From: an uncultured Oleiphilaceae bacterium
GTDB taxonomy: Bacteria; Pseudomonadota; Gammaproteobacteria; Pseudomonadales; Oleiphilaceae
Direction: 5' to 3'
Assembly: GCA_913060665.1 (NCBI GenBank)
Contig: CAJXUY010000008.1
Coordinates: 119,301 to 183,300 of the forward strand
DNA length: 64,000 nt
The stretch's first letter is position 1, and each line of letters begins with the position of its first letter. The position numbers and the translations under genes are program-made. This document shows, one piece after another, positions 1 through 7,061 of this stretch. The notes under the pieces were generated by a model. That model was not told the DNA's origin. It saw only the letters and a program-made list of their open reading frames with translations, and did no database searches.

Positions 1-1602
1 TTGAGAAAATGCAAACTCATAGGTGTCTATGGTTTCAGGGTTCAGGTTAGGGTTTCCCAATGAAACGGGGTTGCTGGTCACGTATAGTTCTGCAATTGAT
101 GGCGCCCTAAATGCCCGACCATATAACAACTTGGTGGTAATGCTATCTGTTGTTGCCCAGACTAATGCTAGTCTTGGGTTGATAGTGTCACCAAAATCTG
201 AGTAATGGTCATACCTTACACCAGAGGTGAGCTGCCAGTTATCTGAAAACTGCCATTCGTCTTGAGCAAAAACATGATAGCTGGTTCGACCTTCTTCAGG
301 TAGCCAGACTTCGGCGGTATCTGTAACATCTTCTATGCCGGGTTTAGGTGAAAAGTCTGGATTAAAGTTTTTTGATTCTGTGACTTCAAAAACATCCCCC
401 CAAAAGCCACCTGCGCCTAATCGGACCAGGTGGTCGTTAAAGCCTTTATAGATACTATTGAAATCAAATCGAGCGTTTTCAAGTTTATACCCTGGATTAC
501 CAATAAACCCGTCCGGATAAGCTCCGCCGAATGCTCCAGGAGGAAATACCCACACATTTTCTTCAACGTCTTGTGTTCCACGGTAATAGCTTGCTCGGCC
601 TTCAATGCCCCAGTTAGGGGTGAGATCATTTAGTGTATACGTATAATCTGCACTAATTCGATTGCTGCCAAATCGTCCGTTGGGGTCTAGAGCCTGTGCG
701 ATTCCAGGGGCGGTACCAAGGTTTCTTCTGCCTTGATAGCCAGCTCTAAAGCGCGAGTTTTCGTAAGCGATATCAATTCTTGAATCGATCATATCGTTCA
801 TTGTGTTTACAGCGCCAGGTGCAAACGATGCGTTTGTCATGAATGCTGCGTCTAGCGTCGTTTGAGCGTCTTGATGTATGGTTTCTTTCCAGCCATCGGT
901 TGTTTCGTACTCAAGAGTGAAGCCGATATCAACCCCGTTATAATTTCCTCCATGTAGTATCCAGCCAGCTTGGGTATCAAAGCTCCCCGCTCTTGCGCCA
1001 ACTTGGGTTCCATCGATGTCCTTGCCTGTTTTTGTGATGATGTTTATCACACCTGCAAACGCATCTGCGCCATGCATTGCAGAGCCTGGTCCACGAATAA
1101 CCTCTATTCGACTTATCGACTTAACTGGCATGCCTGTCCATGTATTTCCTCTATTGCCAAAAACTAGGTCGGTAATAGGGATACCATTAATTAACATAAG
1201 TGTTTGAGGGTTGTATGAGGATGTGATACCGCGAATATTATATTTTGGTGCGAATGCTTGATCTGAACGCCCAACATGAATACCTGGAACTGTTTCAAGA
1301 ATTTCATCCAAATCAGTGGCACCCATGGCAATGATGTCTTCTTCTGTAATAAGCGTCGCAATAGCTGCGGCTTTATCCAAGGGTGTCTCCGTCCCTGTCG
1401 CAAGGCTGGTCACCCGAACTTTTCCCAACTCTTCTAGCGGTATGTCCCATAGTCCACCACCCCCACCAAAAGGGTCATCACTCGCCATAACCGAGCCACT
1501 TGCTAACGCTATCGAAAAAGCTAATAGACCAGGCAAAGGTGAAATAGAAACAAAAGGAGAGGGCGCTCGATCAACGAAAGGAGTTATAGGCTTTTTAATC
1601 AT
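1..1602 (-). CDS. TonB-dependent receptor (partial, C-terminus outside window)
   Basis: The minus strand is open from an ATG at 1602 to the window edge (534 codons), so the ORF track missed it for lack of a stop. The start reads MIKKPITPFV and leads to a hydrophobic stretch ending near residue 40 (GSVMA|SDD), a plausible signal peptide. A plug domain follows (LITEEDIIAMGATDLDEIL, then IEVIRGPGSAMHGADAFAGV, the classic TonB-receptor plug motif), then barrel sequence with GVRYDHYSDFGD and GRAFRAPSIAELY. These motifs are typical of outer-membrane receptors that import siderophores, cobalamin or other ligands using TonB energy; the ligand cannot be read. It lies downstream of the YfiR/kinase/c-di-GMP genes on the same strand, but a terminator and a 445-nt gap separate them. 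No strong ribosome binding site precedes 1602, so the start is tentative. Confidence 0.9.
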   Translation of the reverse strand, partial: MIKKPITPFVDRAPSPFVSISPLPGLLAFSIALASGSVMASDDPFGGGGGLWDIPLEELGKVRVTSLATGTETPLDKAAAIATLITEEDIIAMGATDLDEILETVPGIHVGRSDQAFAPKYNIRGITSSYNPQTLMLINGIPITDLVFGNRGNTWTGMPVKSISRIEVIRGPGSAMHGADAFAGVINIITKTGKDIDGTQVGARAGSFDTQAGWILHGGNYNGVDIGFTLEYETTDGWKETIHQDAQTTLDAAFMTNASFAPGAVNTMNDMIDSRIDIAYENSRFRAGYQGRRNLGTAPGIAQALDPNGRFGSNRISADYTYTLNDLTPNWGIEGRASYYRGTQDVEENVWVFPPGAFGGAYPDGFIGNPGYKLENARFDFNSIYKGFNDHLVRLGAGGFWGDVFEVTESKNFNPDFSPKPGIEDVTDTAEVWLPEEGRTSYHVFAQDEWQFSDNWQLTSGVRYDHYSDFGDTINPRLALVWATTDSITTKLLYGRAFRAPSIAELYVTSNPVSLGNPNLNPETIDTYEFAFSQ

Positions 1603-1817
1603 TGCTACACCGCTATAAACACTAAGTAGTTATTAAAAGCATTATGGAGTGGTTAACACCATTGCCTCACAATGCTCTTTTATTATTTTTTCAGTCCATT
1701 ACTATTGAGTATATCGGTTTTTTTATATTTGGCTATGTCTAAAACAAGCTAATTTAATGATTTAACGAGGATTTTTTATAACGTTTAGAAATATGGCTGC
1801 ATGAAGATTATATTGTT

Positions 1818-1870
1818 GGTGCTATATGAGTGAGGCGTTTCCGGGTTGGTGTTATATAGAGGTGCTATAT
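1818..1870. repeat. Three GGTGYTATAT direct repeats
   Basis: GGTGCTATAT at 1818-1827, GGTGTTATAT at 1848-1857 and GGTGCTATAT at 1861-1870, about 216-270 bp upstream of the TonB-receptor start. They could be regulator sites; no family is recognised. Confidence 0.5.
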
Positions 1871-1932
1871 TGATGTTGCGGCTAGTGGTGGGGAATTGAT
1901 ATTGGGAGAAGAATCTACGTTTGATTGAGTCT

Positions 1933-1963
1933 AAAAACTATCTCATATTAAAAAACTATCTCA
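1933..1963. repeat. 13-bp direct repeat with 18-bp period
   Basis: AAAAACTATCTCA occurs at 1933-1945 and again at 1951-1963 with no mismatch, 330-360 bp upstream of the TonB-receptor start. The even spacing suggests a bound dimer or a small tandem duplication. Confidence 0.55.
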
Positions 1964-2017
1964 GCGCTTTAATGTGCCGGTGCAATATTTTATTTGAGGT
2001 TTGGGTCATAAAGATGA

Positions 2018-2039
2018 AAGGCACTTAGATAAGTGCCTT
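2018..2039 (-). terminator. Terminator after the REC-GGDEF-EAL gene
   Basis: A perfect 9-bp stem, AAGGCACTT-agat-AAGTGCCTT, just downstream of the stop at 2048. Read on the minus strand it is followed by a T-rich tail (TTCATCTTT). It would end the signalling operon before the TonB-receptor gene. Confidence 0.75.
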
Positions 2040-2047
2040 AATTAAGT

Positions 2048-3781
2048 TTATTGTCCTCTTTTGAGCGGCCCGGGTTTGGCGATGCCGAAGCCCTGGCCGA
2101 AATCTATGCCCATGGCTTTAAGCGCATCTTCTGTTTCTTGGTTTTCGACAAATTCTGCGATGGTTTGCAACCCTGCGGCATGGCTAATGCGGTTACAGGC
2201 TTCGACGATACCTTTGTCGATAGGGTCGTTGAGTAGGTTTTGTACGAAACTACCGTCGATCTTGAGATAATCAACCGGTATGGTTTTAAGATATGAGAAT
2301 GAACTCATGCCTACACCAAAATCATCTAATGCAAACTTAAAACCTTCGTCGCGAATTTCAGTGATAAATTCTACTGCGTCTGCAAGGTTATCAATCGCGG
2401 CGGTTTCGGTTATTTCAAGACAGATGCGACTTGGCTTTATATCGTACTCTTTTAATAGCTTTCGTATATCGTTAAAAAACGAGTTATCACTCAGTGAGGT
2501 GCCGGACAGGTTAATGAAGAATGTGCCTTCATTTTTTTTGCCGAGCCCGGATTCTGATAAATATTGAAATACGTTCTTGACCACCCATCGGTCGATAAGG
2601 GGCATAAGATTATAGCGTTCGGCAGCGGGTATAAATGCGCCTGGAGGCACTAATCCGCCGTCTTCATAAAGTCTTACCAAAAATTCTCCGTGCTCACCTA
2701 CACAGCTTGGTTGTAAGCCTTTCATCGGTTGAAAATAGAGCATGAAGCGGTCTTCTTCGAGGCCTTGTTTTATTTTGCTGGCCCATTGCATTTCATTTCG
2801 GCGCTGATTGTATTCGGCGTCGTCTTCGCTGTACCACTGTATACCGTCGCGGCCTTTATCTTTGGCTGCATAGCAGGCCATATCGGCGCAGCTCATCAGT
2901 TCATGAACTGAGCTGGTACCCTTGTTGATGGCGACCATGCCGCAACTGATGCTGATAGCAAAAGGTTTGTCTTGCCATGAAAAACGAAGATCTTTGATAT
3001 CTTGGCGTATACGCTCCGCTAGCACCATAGCACGTTCTTTTGAGGTGTTTTCTAGCAGTATGCCGAATTCGTCACCGCCTAGTCGAGCGAGTGTGTCGGT
3101 TTCTCGTATATGGTGCTGTAGTGTACGGGTAACTTGTTTGAGTAGTTCATCGCCTGCTACGTGTCCGCAGGTGTCATTGACTATTTTGAATTGATCAAGG
3201 TCGAGATACATCAATACATTGGGTTGGTCGAACAGTTTACTGTCGTCTACCGCGGCCCTAAGTCGCCGCTCAAACTCTTTGCGGTTAAGCAGGCTGGTGA
3301 GGGTATCGTGAAACGAGAGATAATGAAGGTTTCGTTCGGCCTCTTTGCGGGCTTGCTTGCCTTCTGTAGCTTGTAGCTCTCGTTGAATAACGGGTATGAG
3401 TCGTACAAGGTTGTCTTTCATGACATAGTCTTGCGCGCCAGTTTGCATGGCTTGCACACCGACCTGCTCTTCGATGGTGCCTGAAACGACAATGACTGGC
3501 ATGTCGGGGTCGATCTCTTTAACAATTGTGATGGTGTCTTGAGAGGTGAGCCCCGGCATATTGTGGTCAGATATCACGACATCCCAATTGTGTTGAGTCA
3601 TTGCATCGCGAAGCGCACCTTCACCCTCTACCTGCAGGTATTCGGGTCTGAGGCCTCCTTTTCGAAGTGCCCGAATTATTAACAGGGCATCGTCTTCTGA
3701 GTCATCAATTATTAATATATGAAGCACTTTATTCACTGCGACTGTTTGCTCTTGTTCATTGGGGCGTTTTGTTGATTCCAA
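2048..3781 (-). CDS. Response regulator with GGDEF and EAL domains (c-di-GMP turnover)
   Basis: 577 aa. Residues 18-135 are a receiver domain (IIDDSEDD, phospho-acceptor D72 in VVISDHNMPG). Residues 150-320 are a GGDEF domain with intact GGDEF at 235-239 and an upstream RETD inhibitory site. Residues 335-570 are an EAL domain. The EAL motif itself reads EFLVR, but the metal and catalytic positions INLSG, EITE, LDDFG, LKIDGS and AEFVE are all present. Both synthesis and hydrolysis of c-di-GMP are therefore possible. The annotated start overlaps the upstream regulator by 26 nt; an internal GTG (VNKVLHIL) is an alternative start. It is the probable output of the adjacent histidine kinase, inferred from gene order. 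Confidence 0.92.
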   Translation of the reverse strand: MESTKRPNEQEQTVAVNKVLHILIIDDSEDDALLIIRALRKGGLRPEYLQVEGEGALRDAMTQHNWDVVISDHNMPGLTSQDTITIVKEIDPDMPVIVVSGTIEEQVGVQAMQTGAQDYVMKDNLVRLIPVIQRELQATEGKQARKEAERNLHYLSFHDTLTSLLNRKEFERRLRAAVDDSKLFDQPNVLMYLDLDQFKIVNDTCGHVAGDELLKQVTRTLQHHIRETDTLARLGGDEFGILLENTSKERAMVLAERIRQDIKDLRFSWQDKPFAISISCGMVAINKGTSSVHELMSCADMACYAAKDKGRDGIQWYSEDDAEYNQRRNEMQWASKIKQGLEEDRFMLYFQPMKGLQPSCVGEHGEFLVRLYEDGGLVPPGAFIPAAERYNLMPLIDRWVVKNVFQYLSESGLGKKNEGTFFINLSGTSLSDNSFFNDIRKLLKEYDIKPSRICLEITETAAIDNLADAVEFITEIRDEGFKFALDDFGVGMSSFSYLKTIPVDYLKIDGSFVQNLLNDPIDKGIVEACNRISHAAGLQTIAEFVENQETEDALKAMGIDFGQGFGIAKPGPLKRGQ

Positions 3782-4190
3782 GCCAGTACCTTCCTAGAAC
3801 TTTTACCTGATCTATAAATTGGTCAAAATCAACAGGCTTATTAATGTAACTGTTAGCGCCTAATTTGTAGCCGTCTACCATGTCTCGTTCTTCGTCTGAT
3901 GAGGTGAGTAATACAATAGGTATAAGCGACGTTCGCTGATCATTTCGTATGTTTTTGAGAACTTCGAGCCCGTTTAACTTAGGCAGCTTAATGTCTAAAA
4001 AAATAACTTGTGGTGTCTCGTCTGGGTCTCGGTTTTTGAATTTACCGGTTCCAAATACATATTCCAAGGCTTCTTCACCGTCACGGGCAACCACTACAGT
4101 GTTTTGTGTTTCAGTTTTCTTTAATGCACGAAGGGCCAGCATTTCATCACCTGGGTTATCTTCGACTAGCAGTATCGTCCCGGAACTCAT
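3756..4190 (-). CDS. Single-domain response regulator, Rcp1-like
   Basis: 144 aa, a receiver domain only. Acidic pocket LLVEDNPGDE, phospho-acceptor D66 in VIFLDIKLPKLNG, switch T in VLLTSS and conserved K in INKPVD. The insert with RDPDETP before the phospho-acceptor strand is typical of Rcp1-type regulators, which pair with phytochrome-like or membrane histidine kinases lacking their own receiver. It lies between the kinase gene and the REC-GGDEF-EAL gene, so it may compete with or relay phosphate to that protein. Start ATG at 4190, with an A/G-rich stretch upstream. Confidence 0.92.
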   Translation of the reverse strand: MSSGTILLVEDNPGDEMLALRALKKTETQNTVVVARDGEEALEYVFGTGKFKNRDPDETPQVIFLDIKLPKLNGLEVLKNIRNDQRTSLIPIVLLTSSDEERDMVDGYKLGANSYINKPVDFDQFIDQVKVLGRYWLGINKTPQ

Positions 4191-4249
4191 TTTATTTCTC
4201 CATTTATTGCCACTTTAAAGTCTAGTTTAAAGATGGTGTTCTGCCAGAT

Positions 4250-5788
4250 TTAATTGTCTTGTTTAGGTAAGTCTGGGTTATTCCCACTTCTGTATGAGAT
4301 TTTTTCACCTGGAGGAGGTCGATCATCATATAGAGTGAAGTAGAATGTTGCACCTTCATCTAAGGTTGATTTTGCCCAAATGTCGCCGTGGTGACGATGC
4401 ATTATTCGGTAGACGGTTGCTAGTCCAATGCCGGTGCCATCGAACTGCTCAGGCGAGTGCAGGCGTTGGAAGGCTGTGAACAGGTTTTTAGCGTATTTTT
4501 CGTCAAACCCTGCGCCGTTGTCTTTAATAAAGTAGATGGTATGGCCATTTTCTACGTAGTAGCCGACCTCTATTTTTGGACGCTCTTCATATTTGGTGTA
4601 TTTCCACGCATTGCCTATTAGGTTATCGAGAGCCACTTCCATTAGTTGAGCGTCGGCCATGATGTACATTTCAGGTTGAATCTGAACATCAACAATGCGG
4701 CTGGGCTCTTCTTGTTGAAGTTGTTGAACCACGTGTAGGGTCATGTCAGTGAGATCAAAATGGGTGTCTTTAATTTGTTTACGGGTTACGCGAGAGAGTT
4801 GAAGTAGACTACTAATAAGAATGCCCATTTTCTGACTGGCTGCTCTGACTCGCTTAAGGTAGTCGTGGGCAGTTTGATCAAGCTCTGGCCCGTAGTCTTC
4901 TAGTAGTGCTTTGCTGAACCCGTCGATGGCACGAAGTGGGGCACGAAGATCGTGGGATACCGAGTAACTAAACGCTTCAAGCTCTTTATTGGCCATCGCT
5001 AGCTCTTTGGTTCGTTCGTTTACTTTTAGCTCAAGCCCTTCTGCATCTTCGGTAATAATTTGGTTTTGGTCTTGTATTGTCGAGAGCATGTTATTGAAGG
5101 TGTCTACCAGATCGCCGATTTCATCGTGACTCTCTTTAGTTGCTCGCAATGAGTAATCTTTCTTGTTGCTGATTTGTTTTGCCGTGTCTTTTAGCAGTAA
5201 TAGCGGAGTCGTAATGTAGTTCTGCAAAAATGAAGAGATAATAAATACGGTGAGTATAACCAGTAATGAAAATACTCCTGCTGCAACAACATAGGTGGAT
5301 AAATTCTTATTCAAACTACCTAAGGATACTCGAATATACAGTAAACCCAGCGGCTCACCATCTACCACAACCGGCTCAGATACCTGATAGTAACGCTCAT
5401 CAAAATGATTGAGGTTTCGGCTAGGGTGGTCTGGGCAGCCGGTAATTGAGGTGCTACTACTATCTTGATAGTGTTCGTTTTTATTGAAATAGGCGAGTAT
5501 GTCATCGAACTCGCTATAGAGGCAGGTGGCTTCGACATCATCGTGCAGGATGAGGCTGTCTACGTTTTCTTGCAGTGTCTCAGTATCGGTAAAGAGTATC
5601 GCCGCATGGCTTCGATTAGCGATAATTTTAGACGTAGTGGTAAACTCTTTGATGATATTGTTGCGCTGAGAGATATACTCTAGCGCAATAAATACCGAAC
5701 TCAACAACACTACCGCCAACAGCGTTGACGTCATGATGATCATCGTGAGTTTCTTCTTTATGGGCAAATATTTGACCCCAAACATCAT
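4250..5788 (-). CDS. Membrane sensor histidine kinase with YfiN-like periplasmic domain
   Basis: 512 aa from the ATG at 5788. That start is chosen because AAGGGGGGG lies just before it and it begins 10 bp after the YfiR-like stop; the longer ORF start would overlap that gene by about 100 bp. Order: TM1 (about 15-37), periplasmic domain (38-165) beginning RNNIIKEFTTTSKIIANRS, which resembles the CHASE8 domain of YfiN; TM2 (165-186); HAMP and coiled coil; HisKA with H279 in YSVSHDLRAPLR; HATPase with DNLIGNAWKY, DNGAGF and GTGIGLATV. The periplasmic part has two cysteines (about C89, C118). In YfiN the output is GGDEF; here it is a kinase. Probable partner of the adjacent YfiR-like protein. Confidence 0.93.
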   Translation of the reverse strand: MMFGVKYLPIKKKLTMIIMTSTLLAVVLLSSVFIALEYISQRNNIIKEFTTTSKIIANRSHAAILFTDTETLQENVDSLILHDDVEATCLYSEFDDILAYFNKNEHYQDSSSTSITGCPDHPSRNLNHFDERYYQVSEPVVVDGEPLGLLYIRVSLGSLNKNLSTYVVAAGVFSLLVILTVFIISSFLQNYITTPLLLLKDTAKQISNKKDYSLRATKESHDEIGDLVDTFNNMLSTIQDQNQIITEDAEGLELKVNERTKELAMANKELEAFSYSVSHDLRAPLRAIDGFSKALLEDYGPELDQTAHDYLKRVRAASQKMGILISSLLQLSRVTRKQIKDTHFDLTDMTLHVVQQLQQEEPSRIVDVQIQPEMYIMADAQLMEVALDNLIGNAWKYTKYEERPKIEVGYYVENGHTIYFIKDNGAGFDEKYAKNLFTAFQRLHSPEQFDGTGIGLATVYRIMHRHHGDIWAKSTLDEGATFYFTLYDDRPPPGEKISYRSGNNPDLPKQDN

Positions 5789-5798
5789 CGCCCCCCCC

Positions 5799-6323
5799 TT
5801 ATTGTATGACATGGTTAGCCAGTTCCAGTAGCTTCGAACTGATCTGAATGTTAGATGCGCGGGCTTTTTTGAGGTTGATGTCAAACTTGACCACATTCCC
5901 CAGTTTTATAAAGCCAATAATCCCGCCTTTATCGATGAAACTATCTATATCACTCACGGTTAACACCGGGTGATTGTTGATTCTGGTGAGCAACTCGTTC
6001 GCAAACTTTTCTTCTGATGGGCTAATGAATACTACCGTGCAGTCTGGTCGGTCTTTTTTGTCGGGGTAGGTTATCTTCAGCGGACGGTTGCGGGCTTTGA
6101 GTGTATTAAGTTTTTCGGATTGGGCGCCAAATGGATTTTCGCCGTACACACAGATATTAATATTATTGGTAGTCGGTTCTTGAGGCCAGGTAATAAACTT
6201 AATGAAGTTGTAGAGGTAGACCGCTTTAATCTCGTTTTCAGAACGAGCGTGTGCGGGCGTACTGATACACGAAAATAGCAACATGTAAAGAAATAGGAGG
6301 CTTTTCGCCGAGCGGCTTATCAT
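5799..6323 (-). CDS. YfiR-like periplasmic regulator (DUF4154)
   Basis: 174 aa with a clear signal peptide (LLFLYMLLFSCISTPAHA, cleavage near residue 26). The mature part carries the family pattern: EIKAVYLYNFIKFITWP, then ICVYGENPFG, a ...DCTVVFIS strand, and a C-terminal GGIIGFIKLGNVVKFDIN segment. In Pseudomonas YfiR binds and represses the diguanylate cyclase YfiN through its periplasmic domain and is redox-sensitive through disulfides. Here C58 and C95 sit where the first YfiR disulfide pair falls by motif; the second pair is absent. The next gene is a kinase with a YfiN-like sensor, so this protein probably gates that kinase. First gene of the signalling run. Confidence 0.88.
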   Translation of the reverse strand: MISRSAKSLLFLYMLLFSCISTPAHARSENEIKAVYLYNFIKFITWPQEPTTNNINICVYGENPFGAQSEKLNTLKARNRPLKITYPDKKDRPDCTVVFISPSEEKFANELLTRINNHPVLTVSDIDSFIDKGGIIGFIKLGNVVKFDINLKKARASNIQISSKLLELANHVIQ

Positions 6324-6450
6324 TAATCCGTTGATAATCTTATGTTAATTGTTTTTATAGTTAAGCGTAGTTAAATTCTAGGCTTCAATACATGAGCTGT
6401 AAAGTATTATTTTTATTATGATTATTGGTATGAAATAACGAATATACAAA

Positions 6451-6470
6451 AAAGTGAATCCATTCACTTT
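6451..6470 (-). terminator. Short perfect palindrome, possible terminator
   Basis: AAAGTGAAT-cc-ATTCACTTT, 9-bp arms, in the gap between the conserved small protein (stop 6530) and the YfiR operon. It could be a weak terminator for the small gene or an operator for the YfiR operon; the very short loop fits a DNA-binding site at least as well. Confidence 0.4.
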
Positions 6471-6478
6471 GCCTTTCT

Positions 6479-6506
6479 AGTGCTTAGTGCTTAGTGTTTA
6501 GTGCTG
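6479..6506. repeat. Tandem heptamer AGTGCTT, four copies
   Basis: AGTGCTT, AGTGCTT, AGTGTTT, AGTGCTG run in direct succession just past the stop of the small conserved gene. It is a noncoding microsatellite. Confidence 0.7.
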
Positions 6507-6529
6507 TATTGATGTAGCAGTTATCAAGA

Positions 6530-6874
6530 TCAACCATTCGCGGCTTTTTTGTGTTGCTTGAGCATCGCCATAAATTTTTTACTGAGGTCTAAAAAGCGGG
6601 GGGTGGGTCCAATATCTTCATAGAGTGGGTCTCCTTGCTCATCTTCTGCAATTATTTTATGCCCTGTTTTGTAGGGAAAGCTTGTTTCAAGCTCATCAAG
6701 CGCGGCCGATAGTAGTTCGCTTATTAGTTCTTCTTCCGTTCGCTTTGGGTACATTTCTGAAAGTGCGGCTATGCGTGCGGCATCTTCAATGGGCAGTCGG
6801 AGGGTGTATTCTTTATTGGTTAAGCGTGCTTTTGCGCTGTCTTCCCAGTGCTTGGCAAGAGTGGATATTTTCAT
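6530..6874 (-). CDS. Conserved hypothetical protein, ppc-linked
   Basis: 114 aa from the ATG at 6874 (MKISTLAKHWEDS), preferred over the ORF-track start because AGGTG lies just upstream and the extra 11 residues look unlike the rest. Soluble, mostly helical, no signal peptide or TM. The segment TLRLPIEDAARIAALSEMYPKRTEEELISELLSAALDELE resembles ribbon-helix-helix or small regulatory proteins. A later motif is EDEQGDPLYEDIGPTPRF. I recall similar small proteins next to ppc in pseudomonads, sometimes annotated as a type 1 pili tip component, but the function is unknown. Divergent from ppc. Confidence 0.75.
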   Translation of the reverse strand: MKISTLAKHWEDSAKARLTNKEYTLRLPIEDAARIAALSEMYPKRTEEELISELLSAALDELETSFPYKTGHKIIAEDEQGDPLYEDIGPTPRFLDLSKKFMAMLKQHKKAANG

Positions 6875-7061
6875 CGAGACACCTGCTATTCTATTGTAAG
6901 AAATCACTATGTTAGCGATCTGGCAAAACCACTTATCGCTATAAATAATTGTCTTTTCGTTTAATTAAGTGTAGACCTACAACTATAAAGTCCAAGTGAA
7001 TTTTAGGATTAGCCCGTTATTTTTTCGGGTTGTTTTTGCTTTTTCGATTAGGGAGAACCAT

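Larger units (their letters stand above)
1603..2047. other. Intergenic region upstream of the TonB receptor, with short direct repeats
   Basis: No credible ORF. It holds three copies of GGTGYTATAT (1818, 1848, 1861) and two copies of AAAAACTATCTCA exactly 18 bp apart (1933, 1951). At its right end is the terminator hairpin of the REC-GGDEF-EAL gene. It should contain the receptor's promoter and leader. Confidence 0.7.

Noticed and set aside
417-1618. Short ORFs on both strands across the TonB receptor
   Set aside because: They are shadows of one continuous minus-strand frame that leaves the window.
4250-5896. Upstream start of the sensor kinase at 5896
   Set aside because: It would overlap the YfiR-like gene by about 100 bp and ignore the strong AAGGGGGGG before 5788.
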